A stretch of 64,000 nt of DNA, taken from assembly GCA_964640725.1 (NCBI GenBank), contig CAZXIJ010000022.1, positions 6,165 to 70,164 on the forward strand, in the 5' to 3' direction. Of the stretch, positions 25,735 through 32,605 are shown piece after piece (the first letter of the stretch is position 1; the number at the start of each line of letters is the position of its first letter). The position numbers were made by a program, and so were the translations under genes. Source of the DNA: CALHVX01 sp964640725 (GTDB lineage: Bacteria; Pseudomonadota; Gammaproteobacteria; Pseudomonadales; Azotimanducaceae). The notes under the pieces were generated by a model. It saw nothing but the letters and a program-made list of their open reading frames with translations, did no database searches and was not told the origin of the DNA.

Positions 25735-26949
25735 TTGAGCAGCAGCGACCCGAGTCAACGGGTGCTATCGGGTATGCGCCCGACCGGCAAACTTCATCTA
25801 GGCCATCTGCATGGCGTCCTGAACAACTGGACGCGGCTGCAGCATGAGTACGATTGCTTCTTCTTTGTGGCCGACTGGCATGCATTGACGACGCAGTACG
25901 ACGAGGCCCAGGACATCGAGGCGAACGCCCAGGATATGGTGGTGAGCTGGCTCGCTGCGGGGCTCAACCCCGGGTCCGCTACGATCTTCCTGCAGTCCAA
26001 GGTGCCCGAGCACGCCGAACTGCACCTGCTGCTGTCCATGATCACGCCGCTGGCCTGGCTCGAGCGGGTGCCCAGCTACAAGGACATGCAGCTCAAGCTG
26101 AAGGACAAGGACCTGGCGACCTACGGTTTCCTGGGCTACCCGCTGCTGCAGGCGGCAGACATTCTGGTCTATCGCGCCGGCAACGTGCCGGTGGGTGGCG
26201 ACCAGGTCGCGCACGTCGAGCTGACCCGCGAAGTGGCGCGGCGCTTTAACAGCGTTTACGGCCGCGAGCCGGGTTTCGAAGAGACCGCCGAGGCTGCGAT
26301 CAAGAAGATGGGCAAGAAGGCCGCGCGCCTCTATAAAGAGCTGCGACGTGGCTACGTGGAGCAAGGCGACGGCGATGCCCTGGCCCGGGCCCAGGCCCTG
26401 GTGTCGGAGCAGCAGAACATCTCCATCGGCGATCAGGAACGGTTGCTGGGCTACCTGGAAGGCACCGGCCGCATCGTGCTGCCGGAGCCTCAGGCCCTGC
26501 TCACGGAGCAGGCCAAGGTGCCGGGGCTGGACGGCGAGAAGATGTCCAACTCCTACAACAACATCATCGCCCTGCGCGAGCCGCCGGACAGCGTCGAGCA
26601 GAAGATCCGCACCATGCAGACCGATCCGCAGCGGGTTCGCCGCACGGACCCCGGTGACCCGGAGGTGTGCCCGGTGTACGGCCTGCACAAGATCTATAGC
26701 GAGGAGCAGACCCTGACCTGGGCGGCCGACGGCTGCCGCAGCGCCGGGATCGGCTGCATCGACTGCAAGATGCCGCTGATCGATGCGGTGAACGCCGAGC
26801 AGGGCAAGATCATCGAGCGGGCCCGGCAGTACGAGGAACAGCCGGATCTGGTTCAGAGCATCCTGCAGGAGGGCTCGGAAAAGGCCCGGGAAGCAGCCAA
26901 GGACACCCTGGAAGAGGTGCGCGCTGCGGTCGGCATCGAGCACCGATGA
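25735..26949 (+). CDS. trpS: Tryptophanyl-tRNA synthetase
   Basis: A 404-residue class I synthetase charging tRNA-Trp. The HIGH-type motif is in GMRPTGKLHLGHLHGVLNNW and the KMSKS-type loop is in GLDGEKMSNSYNN. VGGDQVAHVELTREVARRFN is the conserved substrate-side segment. The protein is about 70 residues longer than E. coli TrpRS, with an insert around residues 175-235 (AEAAIKKMGKKAARLYKELR), a form seen in other gammaproteobacteria. The TTG start at 25735 has an AGGA ten bases upstream. Confidence 0.96.
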   Translation: MSSSDPSQRVLSGMRPTGKLHLGHLHGVLNNWTRLQHEYDCFFFVADWHALTTQYDEAQDIEANAQDMVVSWLAAGLNPGSATIFLQSKVPEHAELHLLLSMITPLAWLERVPSYKDMQLKLKDKDLATYGFLGYPLLQAADILVYRAGNVPVGGDQVAHVELTREVARRFNSVYGREPGFEETAEAAIKKMGKKAARLYKELRRGYVEQGDGDALARAQALVSEQQNISIGDQERLLGYLEGTGRIVLPEPQALLTEQAKVPGLDGEKMSNSYNNIIALREPPDSVEQKIRTMQTDPQRVRRTDPGDPEVCPVYGLHKIYSEEQTLTWAADGCRSAGIGCIDCKMPLIDAVNAEQGKIIERARQYEEQPDLVQSILQEGSEKAREAAKDTLEEVRAAVGIEHR

Positions 26950-27024
26950 CAGCGCCCGGCAGCGCAGGCATAGTAGGCACACGACCTGCTTTACCGCGCC
27001 GGGCGACCCGCTCGCGGAGTACCT

Positions 27025-27596
27025 GTGACTGACGAATCGAACAGCGACAAACGCGTCGAAAAGCGCGCTGACGACCCGGTAGCGACCGCGGCCGAAGGCG
27101 CCGCCGACGCCACGGNNNNNNNNNNNNNNNNNNNNNNNNNNNNNNNNNNNNNNNNNNNNNNNNNNNNNNNNNNNNNNNNNNNNNNNNNNNNNNNNNNNNN
27201 NNNNNNNNNNNNNNNGAGCTGGCCGATCCGGTGGTCGACATGAAGGACCTGATGATGGCGCTGGCCAACGTCCTGCGCCGGTCGGAAATGTTCGCGCACC
27301 ACGCCGTGCAGCTGGAGCCCCTGTCGGTGCGCGAGCGCATGACCGGGGTGCTCGACCGGGTGCGCGTCACCACCGAATTTTTGCCCTTTGCTGACCTGTT
27401 TACGGTGGAAGAGGGCCGGCAGGGCGTGATCGTCACGTTCCTCGCCATTATGGAACTGGTGCGCGAGCAGCTGCTGGACCTGGTGCAGCAGGAAAACTTC
27501 GCGCCCATCTACGTACGCACAGCGAGCGCGCGGCCGGACGCCATCGAGGAAAGTCCTGTGGCCGATGACGATGCGCAAACGATCCGGAGTGAGTAA
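27025..27596 (+). CDS. scpA: Segregation and condensation protein A, mostly inside an assembly gap
   Basis: ScpA is the kleisin of the Smc-ScpAB condensin that compacts and separates chromosomes. Visible are about 30 N-terminal residues (a charged leader, MTDESNSDKRVEKRADDP) and about 126 C-terminal residues. The latter contain MKDLMMALANVLRRSEMFAH and VREQLLDLVQQENFAPIYVR, which match the ScpA C-terminus. A usual ScpA is about 250-290 residues, so roughly 100 or more residues are missing in the N run. The GTG start has GGAG nearby. The stop overlaps the scpB ATG by one base (TAATG). Confidence 0.88.
27116..27215. other. Assembly gap (100 N) in scpA
   Basis: Exactly 100 Ns. Unlike the hda gap there is no shared flanking sequence. 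The amount of ScpA missing implies that real sequence of several hundred bases is absent. Confidence 0.95.
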
Positions 27597-28791
27597 TGGC
27601 GGATGACACCCCGCAGGACCCGGCGGCGACCGACGCTGTCGGCAACGACGACAAGACGCAGGCTGACGCGCCCGCCCAGACTGAGGCTTCGGCCGAAGAC
27701 GTCGCAGCCGCCGAAGCGAGCGCAATGGTGGAAGAGGTCGCGCACGATCGGCTGGACGTTGACACCGTCACCGCGATCCTCGAGGCCGCGCTGCAGGCGG
27801 CGGACAGCGCCCTCACCCCCGATCAGTGCCTGAAGCTGTTTCGCCGGGGCGAGCTGCCCATCGCCAACAACGAAACGCGCCGGGAGCTGGTGAAGCGGCT
27901 GCTGGAAGCGATGGTGGACAGCTACGAGGGGCGCGGGGTCGAGCTCAAGCGCGTCGCGTCCGGTTACCGGCTGCAGGTGCGCCAGGAATACAGCCGCTGG
28001 GTCTCGCGCCTGTGGGAAGAAAAGCCGCCGCGCTATTCCCGCGCGCTGCTGGAAACCATGTCGCTGATCGCCTACCGGCAGCCCGTGACCCGCGGCGACA
28101 TCGAGCAGGTGCGCGGCGTTGCGGTCAGCCAGAACATTATGCGCACCCTGACCGAGCGCGGCTGGATTCGCGAGGTCGGGCACCGCGAAGTGCCCGGGCG
28201 ACCGGCGCTGTACGGCACCACCAAGGCCTTCCTGGATTACTTCAACCTCAAGTCCCTGGCGGAGCTGCCGCCGCTGGAGGAAATCCGCGAGCTGATCGAG
28301 CCGGTCGTGGTCGAAGAGCTGCCGCCGCCGGAACCGGCCGCGCTGCCCGACGTTGATCCGGATGCAACCGCGTCCGCGGATGAAGCCTCGTCTGCTAACG
28401 CAGCCNNNNNNNNNNNNNNNNNNNNNNNNNNNNNNNNNNNNNNNNNNNNNNNNNNNNNNNNNNNNNNNNNNNNNNNNNNNNNNNNNNNNNNNNNNNNNNN
28501 NNNNNAGCCTCGTCTGCTAACGCAGCCGCGTCTGCAGAAGAATCCGGTGACGACGATTCCGAGACCGCTGCTGCCGTGGACGAAGCACCTTCTGATGTCG
28601 AAGCAACAGCAGAAGCAAACGCGGACGCTGCTGCAGAAATCGATCTGGAAGAGCCTGTCCCGGTGGTGACCGAGGCCGAGGCCGAATCCGAATCCGAATC
28701 CGACACCGACGGGAACGATCAGGCCGAAGCCGGCGCAGGTTCCGAAGAGACCCTCGCCGAGGTCGTGCCGCTGACGCGCGGCAAACGCTAG
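27596..28791 (+). CDS. scpB: Segregation and condensation protein B, with long acidic tail and assembly gap
   Basis: ScpB binds ScpA as a dimer in the Smc condensin. Two winged-helix domains are visible: LEAALQAADSALTPDQCLKLF through GYRLQVRQEYSRWV, then LLETMSLIAYRQPVTRGDIEQVRGV through GREVPGRPALYGTTKAFLDYFNL (read as VPGRPALYGTTKAFLDYF). Both ends are extended. About 45 acidic N-terminal residues come first. After residue 250 there is a low-complexity Ala/Glu/Asp/Ser tail of at least 120 residues that contains the N gap and ends EVVPLTRGKR. The stop is the TAG at 28789-28791. Such tails occur in some gammaproteobacterial ScpB. Confidence 0.92.
28406..28505. other. Assembly gap (100 N) in the scpB tail
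   Basis: Exactly 100 Ns. A 22-base sequence is identical on both sides (28384-28405 and 28506-28527, encoding ASSANAA), so the gap lies in a repetitive Ala/Ser-coding stretch or is an unmerged overlap. Confidence 0.95.
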
Positions 28792-28801
28792 CGCCGCCCC
28801 G

Positions 28802-29770
28802 GTGTCTTCTTCCGCGCCCCAGCCGCCTGAACCGCCCGCGCCGGCACCGCCCGGCGACAAGCTGCAGAAAGTCCTCGCCGCGCACGGGCTGGGTTCCCGG
28901 CGCACCATGGAAGCCTGGATTACCCAGGGCCGGGTCACGGTCAATGGCGAGAAGGCGCATCTGGGGCAGCGTGTCACCGAGCGCGACCGCATTCAGGTCG
29001 ATGGCGGGCGCCCACTGCGGCAGCGCCAGGACCATGTGCGCGTGCTGCTGCTGAACAAGCCGTCCGGCACGGTCTGCAGCCGTAGCGATCCGGAAGGCCG
29101 CACCACCGTGTTCAAGGGCCTGCCGCGGCTCAAGCAGGGGCGCTGGATTACCGTGGGTCGGCTGGACATCCAGACCACCGGGCTGCTGCTGCTGACCAAC
29201 AGCGGCGAGCTGGCGAACTGCATGATGCACCCCAGCTCGGGGCTGGATCGCGAGTACGCGGTGCGGGTGAATGGCCAGCTGTCAGAGGATGCGCTGGCGG
29301 AGCTCGTGAGCGGTGTGATGATCGAAGGCGAGCTGCATCGCTTCAGCGATATTCGCTACTTCAACGGCCGGGGCACCAACCACTGGTACCACGTGGTGTT
29401 GATGGAAGGCAAAAATCGCGAAGTCCGCCGGCTGTTCGAGAGCCTTGGGCTGATGGTGTCCCGGCTCAAGCGCGTGCGCTACGGGCCGGTGCTGTTGCCG
29501 TCCTGGCTGCCCGTGGGGCAGCGGGACGAGCTGATCGAAAGCGATGTCGCCGCCCTCGGCAAGCTGCTGCAGGTGGACGTGGGGCGGCCGGCGCGCGAGC
29601 GCTCTGCGCGGGCAGAGAGCAGCGCGCGCAAGCAGCGCAGCGTGTTGATCGANNNNNNNNNNNNNNNNNNNNNNNNNNNNNNNNNNNNNNNNNNNNNNNN
29701 NNNNNNNNNNNNNNNNNNNNNNNNNNNNNNNNNNNNNNNNNNNNNNNNNNNNCTTAAGCTCCCGGCTTGA
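28802..29770 (+). CDS. rluB: 23S rRNA pseudouridine synthase RluB, 3' end in assembly gap
   Basis: RluB isomerises uridine 2605 of 23S rRNA (E. coli numbering) to pseudouridine. An N-terminal S4 domain (KLQKVLAAHGLGSRRTMEAWI) is followed by the catalytic core. The nucleophilic aspartate is in VGRLDIQTTGLLLLTN, and NREVRRLFESLGLMVSRLKR is conserved. The GTG start follows scpB by 10 bases, the usual scpAB-rluB order. The basic C-terminal tail (ARERSARAESSARKQRS) runs into the gap at 29653. The stop is either inside it or at the TGA at 29768 reached in the nominal frame, so the end is uncertain. Confidence 0.93.
   Translation: MSSSAPQPPEPPAPAPPGDKLQKVLAAHGLGSRRTMEAWITQGRVTVNGEKAHLGQRVTERDRIQVDGGRPLRQRQDHVRVLLLNKPSGTVCSRSDPEGRTTVFKGLPRLKQGRWITVGRLDIQTTGLLLLTNSGELANCMMHPSSGLDREYAVRVNGQLSEDALAELVSGVMIEGELHRFSDIRYFNGRGTNHWYHVVLMEGKNREVRRLFESLGLMVSRLKRVRYGPVLLPSWLPVGQRDELIESDVAALGKLLQVDVGRPARERSARAESSARKQRSVLIXXXXXXXXXXXXXXXXXXXXXXXXXXXXXXXXXXLKLPA
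29653..29752. other. Assembly gap (100 N) at the rluB 3' end
   Basis: Exactly 100 Ns between the rluB tail and the end of the convergent GGDEF gene. No shared flank is seen. The rluB stop and any terminator may lie inside. Confidence 0.95.
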
Positions 29771-29773
29771 CCC

Positions 29774-30670
29774 CTAGCTGGCGACGAGCTTCAGGCGCCC
29801 GCTGCTGATGCTGCTGGGCCCGCTGAGCTGAGCGAGTTTGAGCGCGTCTTCGGCGCGGCTCAGCACGCCCTGGGCGCTGTCGTCGGCGCGCGAGGTGGCA
29901 ATGCCCATACAGGCGGTCAGCTGGTCCGGCACATCGCTGTTGGCGAGATGCATGGCCGCAATGCGCACCCGAATTTTCTCGGCCACCGCGCTGGCCTGGC
30001 GGCTGGTGGTGCGGGGCAGCAGAACGGCGAGGAGCCCGGTGCGGATCTGAAATACGCCGTCGGCGTCGCGCAGGGTTTCCCGCAGCATCGCCTGGGTGCT
30101 GTCGATCACGGTCTGGGCCCAGATTTCGCCGCAGCGCTCGCGCAGCGCCTCGAAGTCGTCAATCGCGATCAGCACCAGGCTGTCGCGCTTCTCTTCCGTG
30201 GCCAGGGCCGTGTTCATGGCCTGCCGTTCGTTGCTTTGTTGCAGCGTCGGCGCCGGGCGCGGCCCCTGCGTGAGCTCGCGATCCGCTAGCGAGAGGGCGT
30301 TCTTCAGCGCGCCCGCCATCAGGGCGATCAGGTCCTCGACGGTGCTCAGATCGTGCTCGGGAGCCGGGCGCTCGAAGTACACCACCAGGCTGCCCAGATC
30401 GGCTTCCGGCCACTGCAGGTTGTAGCGGGCGCTGTGCCGGCAGCGATCGCCCAGGTCCCGGTTAAAGCCAGCCTGGCCCTGGTCCTGCCGGCGTTCGAAG
30501 GTCAGCCCGGCGATGTTCGCGAGCGCCGCAGCCTGGCGGTAGAACAGCCCGAGCAGCGGATCGACGTGCAGCTGGCCGTGAAACGCGTGCACCAGCTGCA
30601 TGGCAGCATCAGTTTCGAAGTTCTGGATGCGCATGGCGGCGTCGGCGCCTGATTTGCTGTCTTTGGTCAT
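29774..30670 (-). CDS. GGDEF-fold protein with degenerate active site
   Basis: A 298-residue cytoplasmic protein. Residues 20-140 form a region with GAF-like spacing but no clear signature. Residues 160-298 follow the diguanylate-cyclase fold: SLVLIAIDDFEALRERCGEI, then LRETLRDADGVFQIRTGLLAVLLPRTTSRQASAVAEKIR (only its ends are diagnostic), and GIATSRADDSAQGVLSRAEDALKLA. At the position of the GG[DE]EF loop it reads RTGLL, so cyclase activity is unlikely. It may bind c-di-GMP or GTP, or act through partners. The location beside ubiG and gyrA matches the PA3177-type GGDEF neighbourhood in Pseudomonas. The ATG is at 30670. Confidence 0.8.
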   Translation of the reverse strand: MTKDSKSGADAAMRIQNFETDAAMQLVHAFHGQLHVDPLLGLFYRQAAALANIAGLTFERRQDQGQAGFNRDLGDRCRHSARYNLQWPEADLGSLVVYFERPAPEHDLSTVEDLIALMAGALKNALSLADRELTQGPRPAPTLQQSNERQAMNTALATEEKRDSLVLIAIDDFEALRERCGEIWAQTVIDSTQAMLRETLRDADGVFQIRTGLLAVLLPRTTSRQASAVAEKIRVRIAAMHLANSDVPDQLTACMGIATSRADDSAQGVLSRAEDALKLAQLSGPSSISSGRLKLVAS

Positions 30671-30918
30671 GTCTCAACTTCCTGACGGTGACGGGGCTTT
30701 GGCACCGGGCTGTGCGCCCGGCTGTTGGGACCCGTAATGCGAGGATCATGCCAGGGTTTTTGCAGCGATTTGATCGCTTTACGCAGGCCATGCTGTCTGA
30801 ATCGCCGCCCCTCGGAGCGAGTTTGACGTCAGAAAAGCGCCGGCGTCGAATCCTTGACACCCGGCCTGGGGCCGCGGACCAGGTGGACGCCGGCCATATG
30901 GACGCCGGCCGTTGGGGC
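30671..30918. other. Intergenic region upstream of the GGDEF gene
   Basis: 248 bases separate the SDR stop from the GGDEF-protein start, both on the minus strand. It holds a GC-rich hairpin, CCGGGC-TGTGC-GCCCGG (30705-30721), which could form part of the 5' leader of the GGDEF gene. It also holds a 12-bp direct repeat TGGACGCCGGCC (30884-30895 and 30899-30910) near the SDR end. No ORF or RNA gene is evident. Confidence 0.5.
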
Positions 30919-31761
30919 TCAGCCCGCGCTGACCCAGTCCCAGTCTGCCGCCGTTCGCAAGCTCAGGGCTGCGCCCCGGGGCACGGCCAGGTCGGCCCGG
31001 AACAGGGCGACATAGCGATCCATCAGGCTGGCGGCAGTCGGGACCGTGTCCGGGTCCTCCGCCGGGTAGGCCGCGGCTCGCATGGCGGTGCGGGTACCGC
31101 CGGGGTTCAGGCTCAGCGCGCAGATGTTGCTGATGTTCTCGACCTCGTCCGCGAACACCTGCATCAGGCCTTCGGTCGCGAACTTGGACGCTGCGTAGCC
31201 GCCCCAGTAGGCGCGGCCGGTGCGGCCAACGCTGGAGCTGGTGAACACGACGCTGGTGCGCTCATCCTGGGTCAGCAGCGGCTGCAGGGTTCGGGTCAGC
31301 ATCATGGGCGCGTGCACGTTCACCTCGAACACCCGTCGCCAGTCGTCGGCGGGGAAGTGCGCCAGAGGCACCTTTGGCCCCAGCAGCGAGGCGTTGTGGA
31401 GCAGGCCATGCAGGGCGCCGAACTCTTCTTCGATGGCGGCGCCCAGGGCATCGACGTTGCTGTCGGCCAGGTGCTCCAGGTCGCAGGGCACGATCACCGG
31501 CCGCGTGGCTGTGTGGGTGCTGATCCAGTCGAAGACGGTCTCCAGCTTGCTGCGGGTCCGGCCCAGGAGCACGACGTGGGCGCCGAAAGCGGCCAGACAG
31601 CGTGCCGCGGTGGCGCCGATGCCGTCACCGGCCCCGGTGACCAGAATCACGCGGTCGGTCAGGCAGGCTGAGGGGGGCGGCAAGGCCCAGTCGCCGGCAG
31701 CGGCTGCAAGCGCCGGGTCCTGGGCCAGCGCGGGCGCGTGCTCAAGCAGGTTTGCGGGCAT
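30919..31761 (-). CDS. yciK: YciK-family short-chain dehydrogenase/reductase
   Basis: A 280-residue NAD(P)-dependent SDR. The Rossmann motif is VTGAGDGIGATAARCL, the NNAG-type motif is LLHNASLLGP, the catalytic serine is in VVFTSSSVGRTGRAYWGGY and the YxxxK pair is YAASK. NPGGTRTAMRAAAYPAEDP is typical of the YciK group, whose substrate is unknown. The ATG at 31761 lies inside the ubiG end, giving a 20-base overlap. In Pseudomonas a phosphoglycolate phosphatase gene commonly sits between ubiG and this SDR; it is absent here. Confidence 0.92.
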   Translation of the reverse strand: MPANLLEHAPALAQDPALAAAAGDWALPPPSACLTDRVILVTGAGDGIGATAARCLAAFGAHVVLLGRTRSKLETVFDWISTHTATRPVIVPCDLEHLADSNVDALGAAIEEEFGALHGLLHNASLLGPKVPLAHFPADDWRRVFEVNVHAPMMLTRTLQPLLTQDERTSVVFTSSSVGRTGRAYWGGYAASKFATEGLMQVFADEVENISNICALSLNPGGTRTAMRAAAYPAEDPDTVPTAASLMDRYVALFRADLAVPRGAALSLRTAADWDWVSAG

Positions 31762-32437
31762 AGAGCAGGTAGTTGGCGTCGGTGTCCCGCGACAGGCTGG
31801 CCTGGCGGGAAAAGGGGTTGTAGCGCATGCCTTCGACCCGCTCCACTTCCAGCCCCGCGGCCCGGGCGGCAGCGGCGAGTTCCGAGGGCTTGATGAACTT
31901 CTCGTACTCGTGCGTGCCCTTGGGCAGCAGCTTGAGCACGTACTCGGCGCCCAGAATCGTCAGCAGGTAGGCCTTGGGGTGGCGGTTGATGGTCGAGAAC
32001 AGCAGGTGGCCGCCGGGCTTGGCCAACTGCGCGCAGGCGGCAATGGTGGAGCTGTAGTCCGGCACGTGCTCCAGCATCTCGAGGCAGGTCACCACCGTGA
32101 AGTGTTCCGGGTGCGCGGCCGCGAAGTCCTCGGCGGTGCTGGCCTGGTAGTCGACCTCGACACCGGCTTCCATGGCGTGCAGGCGAGCCACGGCCAGAGG
32201 CCGCTCGGCCATGTCGATGGCGGTCATGCGGGCGCCGGCAGCGGCCAGGCTCTCGGCCAGAATGCCGCCGCCGCAACCGACGTCGAGCACCGGTTCGCCG
32301 GCCACCTCGACGCGCGAGCGCAGGAAGTCCACCCGCAGGGGATTGATGTCGTGCAAGGGCTTGAAGTCTCCGTCAGGGTCCCACCAGCGGCTTGCAAGTT
32401 CATTGAATTTGGCCAGTTCGGCTTGATCGACGTTCAC
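31742..32437 (-). CDS. ubiG: Ubiquinone biosynthesis O-methyltransferase UbiG
   Basis: A 231-residue SAM-dependent methyltransferase performing both O-methylations of ubiquinone synthesis. The SAM motif I is VLDVGCGGGILAESLA, followed by VVTCLEMLEHVPDY and the signature HEYEKFIKPSELAAAAR. RWWDPDGDFKPLHDINPLR is the UbiG N-terminal hallmark. I chose the GTG at 32437 because the protein then starts NVDQAELAKF like other UbiGs; an in-frame TTG at 32476 would add 13 residues. It is divergent from gyrA, as in Pseudomonas. Confidence 0.95.
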   Translation of the reverse strand: MNVDQAELAKFNELASRWWDPDGDFKPLHDINPLRVDFLRSRVEVAGEPVLDVGCGGGILAESLAAAGARMTAIDMAERPLAVARLHAMEAGVEVDYQASTAEDFAAAHPEHFTVVTCLEMLEHVPDYSSTIAACAQLAKPGGHLLFSTINRHPKAYLLTILGAEYVLKLLPKGTHEYEKFIKPSELAAAARAAGLEVERVEGMRYNPFSRQASLSRDTDANYLLYARKPA

Positions 32438-32571
32438 GCGGCGCAGTCTAGCGCGCTCGCTGGGCAAATGCGTCAAATCGGCGTTTGCCGGCGTGCTTTG
32501 AGCGGTGGTCTGACAGGCCGGTCAGCGACCCTCCGAAGCGGCCCGCAAACGCGCTTGTGCTCCCGGTTTCG

Positions 32572-32580
32572 TGGTAAAAT
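32572..32580 (+). promoter_or_regulatory. Extended -10 element for gyrA
   Basis: TGGTAAAAT matches the extended -10 consensus TGnTATAAT in eight of nine positions. It lies 25 bases before the gyrA ATG. A weak -35-like CTTGTG lies at 32554-32559. gyrA promoters in other bacteria are supercoiling-sensitive; nothing here proves that. Confidence 0.5.
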
Positions 32581-32605
32581 TTCGGTTTTAGCCAAGCTAG
32601 AATCT

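Noticed and set aside
30854..30859. Perfect TTGACA on the plus strand as a -35 promoter element
   Set aside because: No -10 lies at the right distance and no plus-strand gene follows; both flanking genes are on the minus strand.
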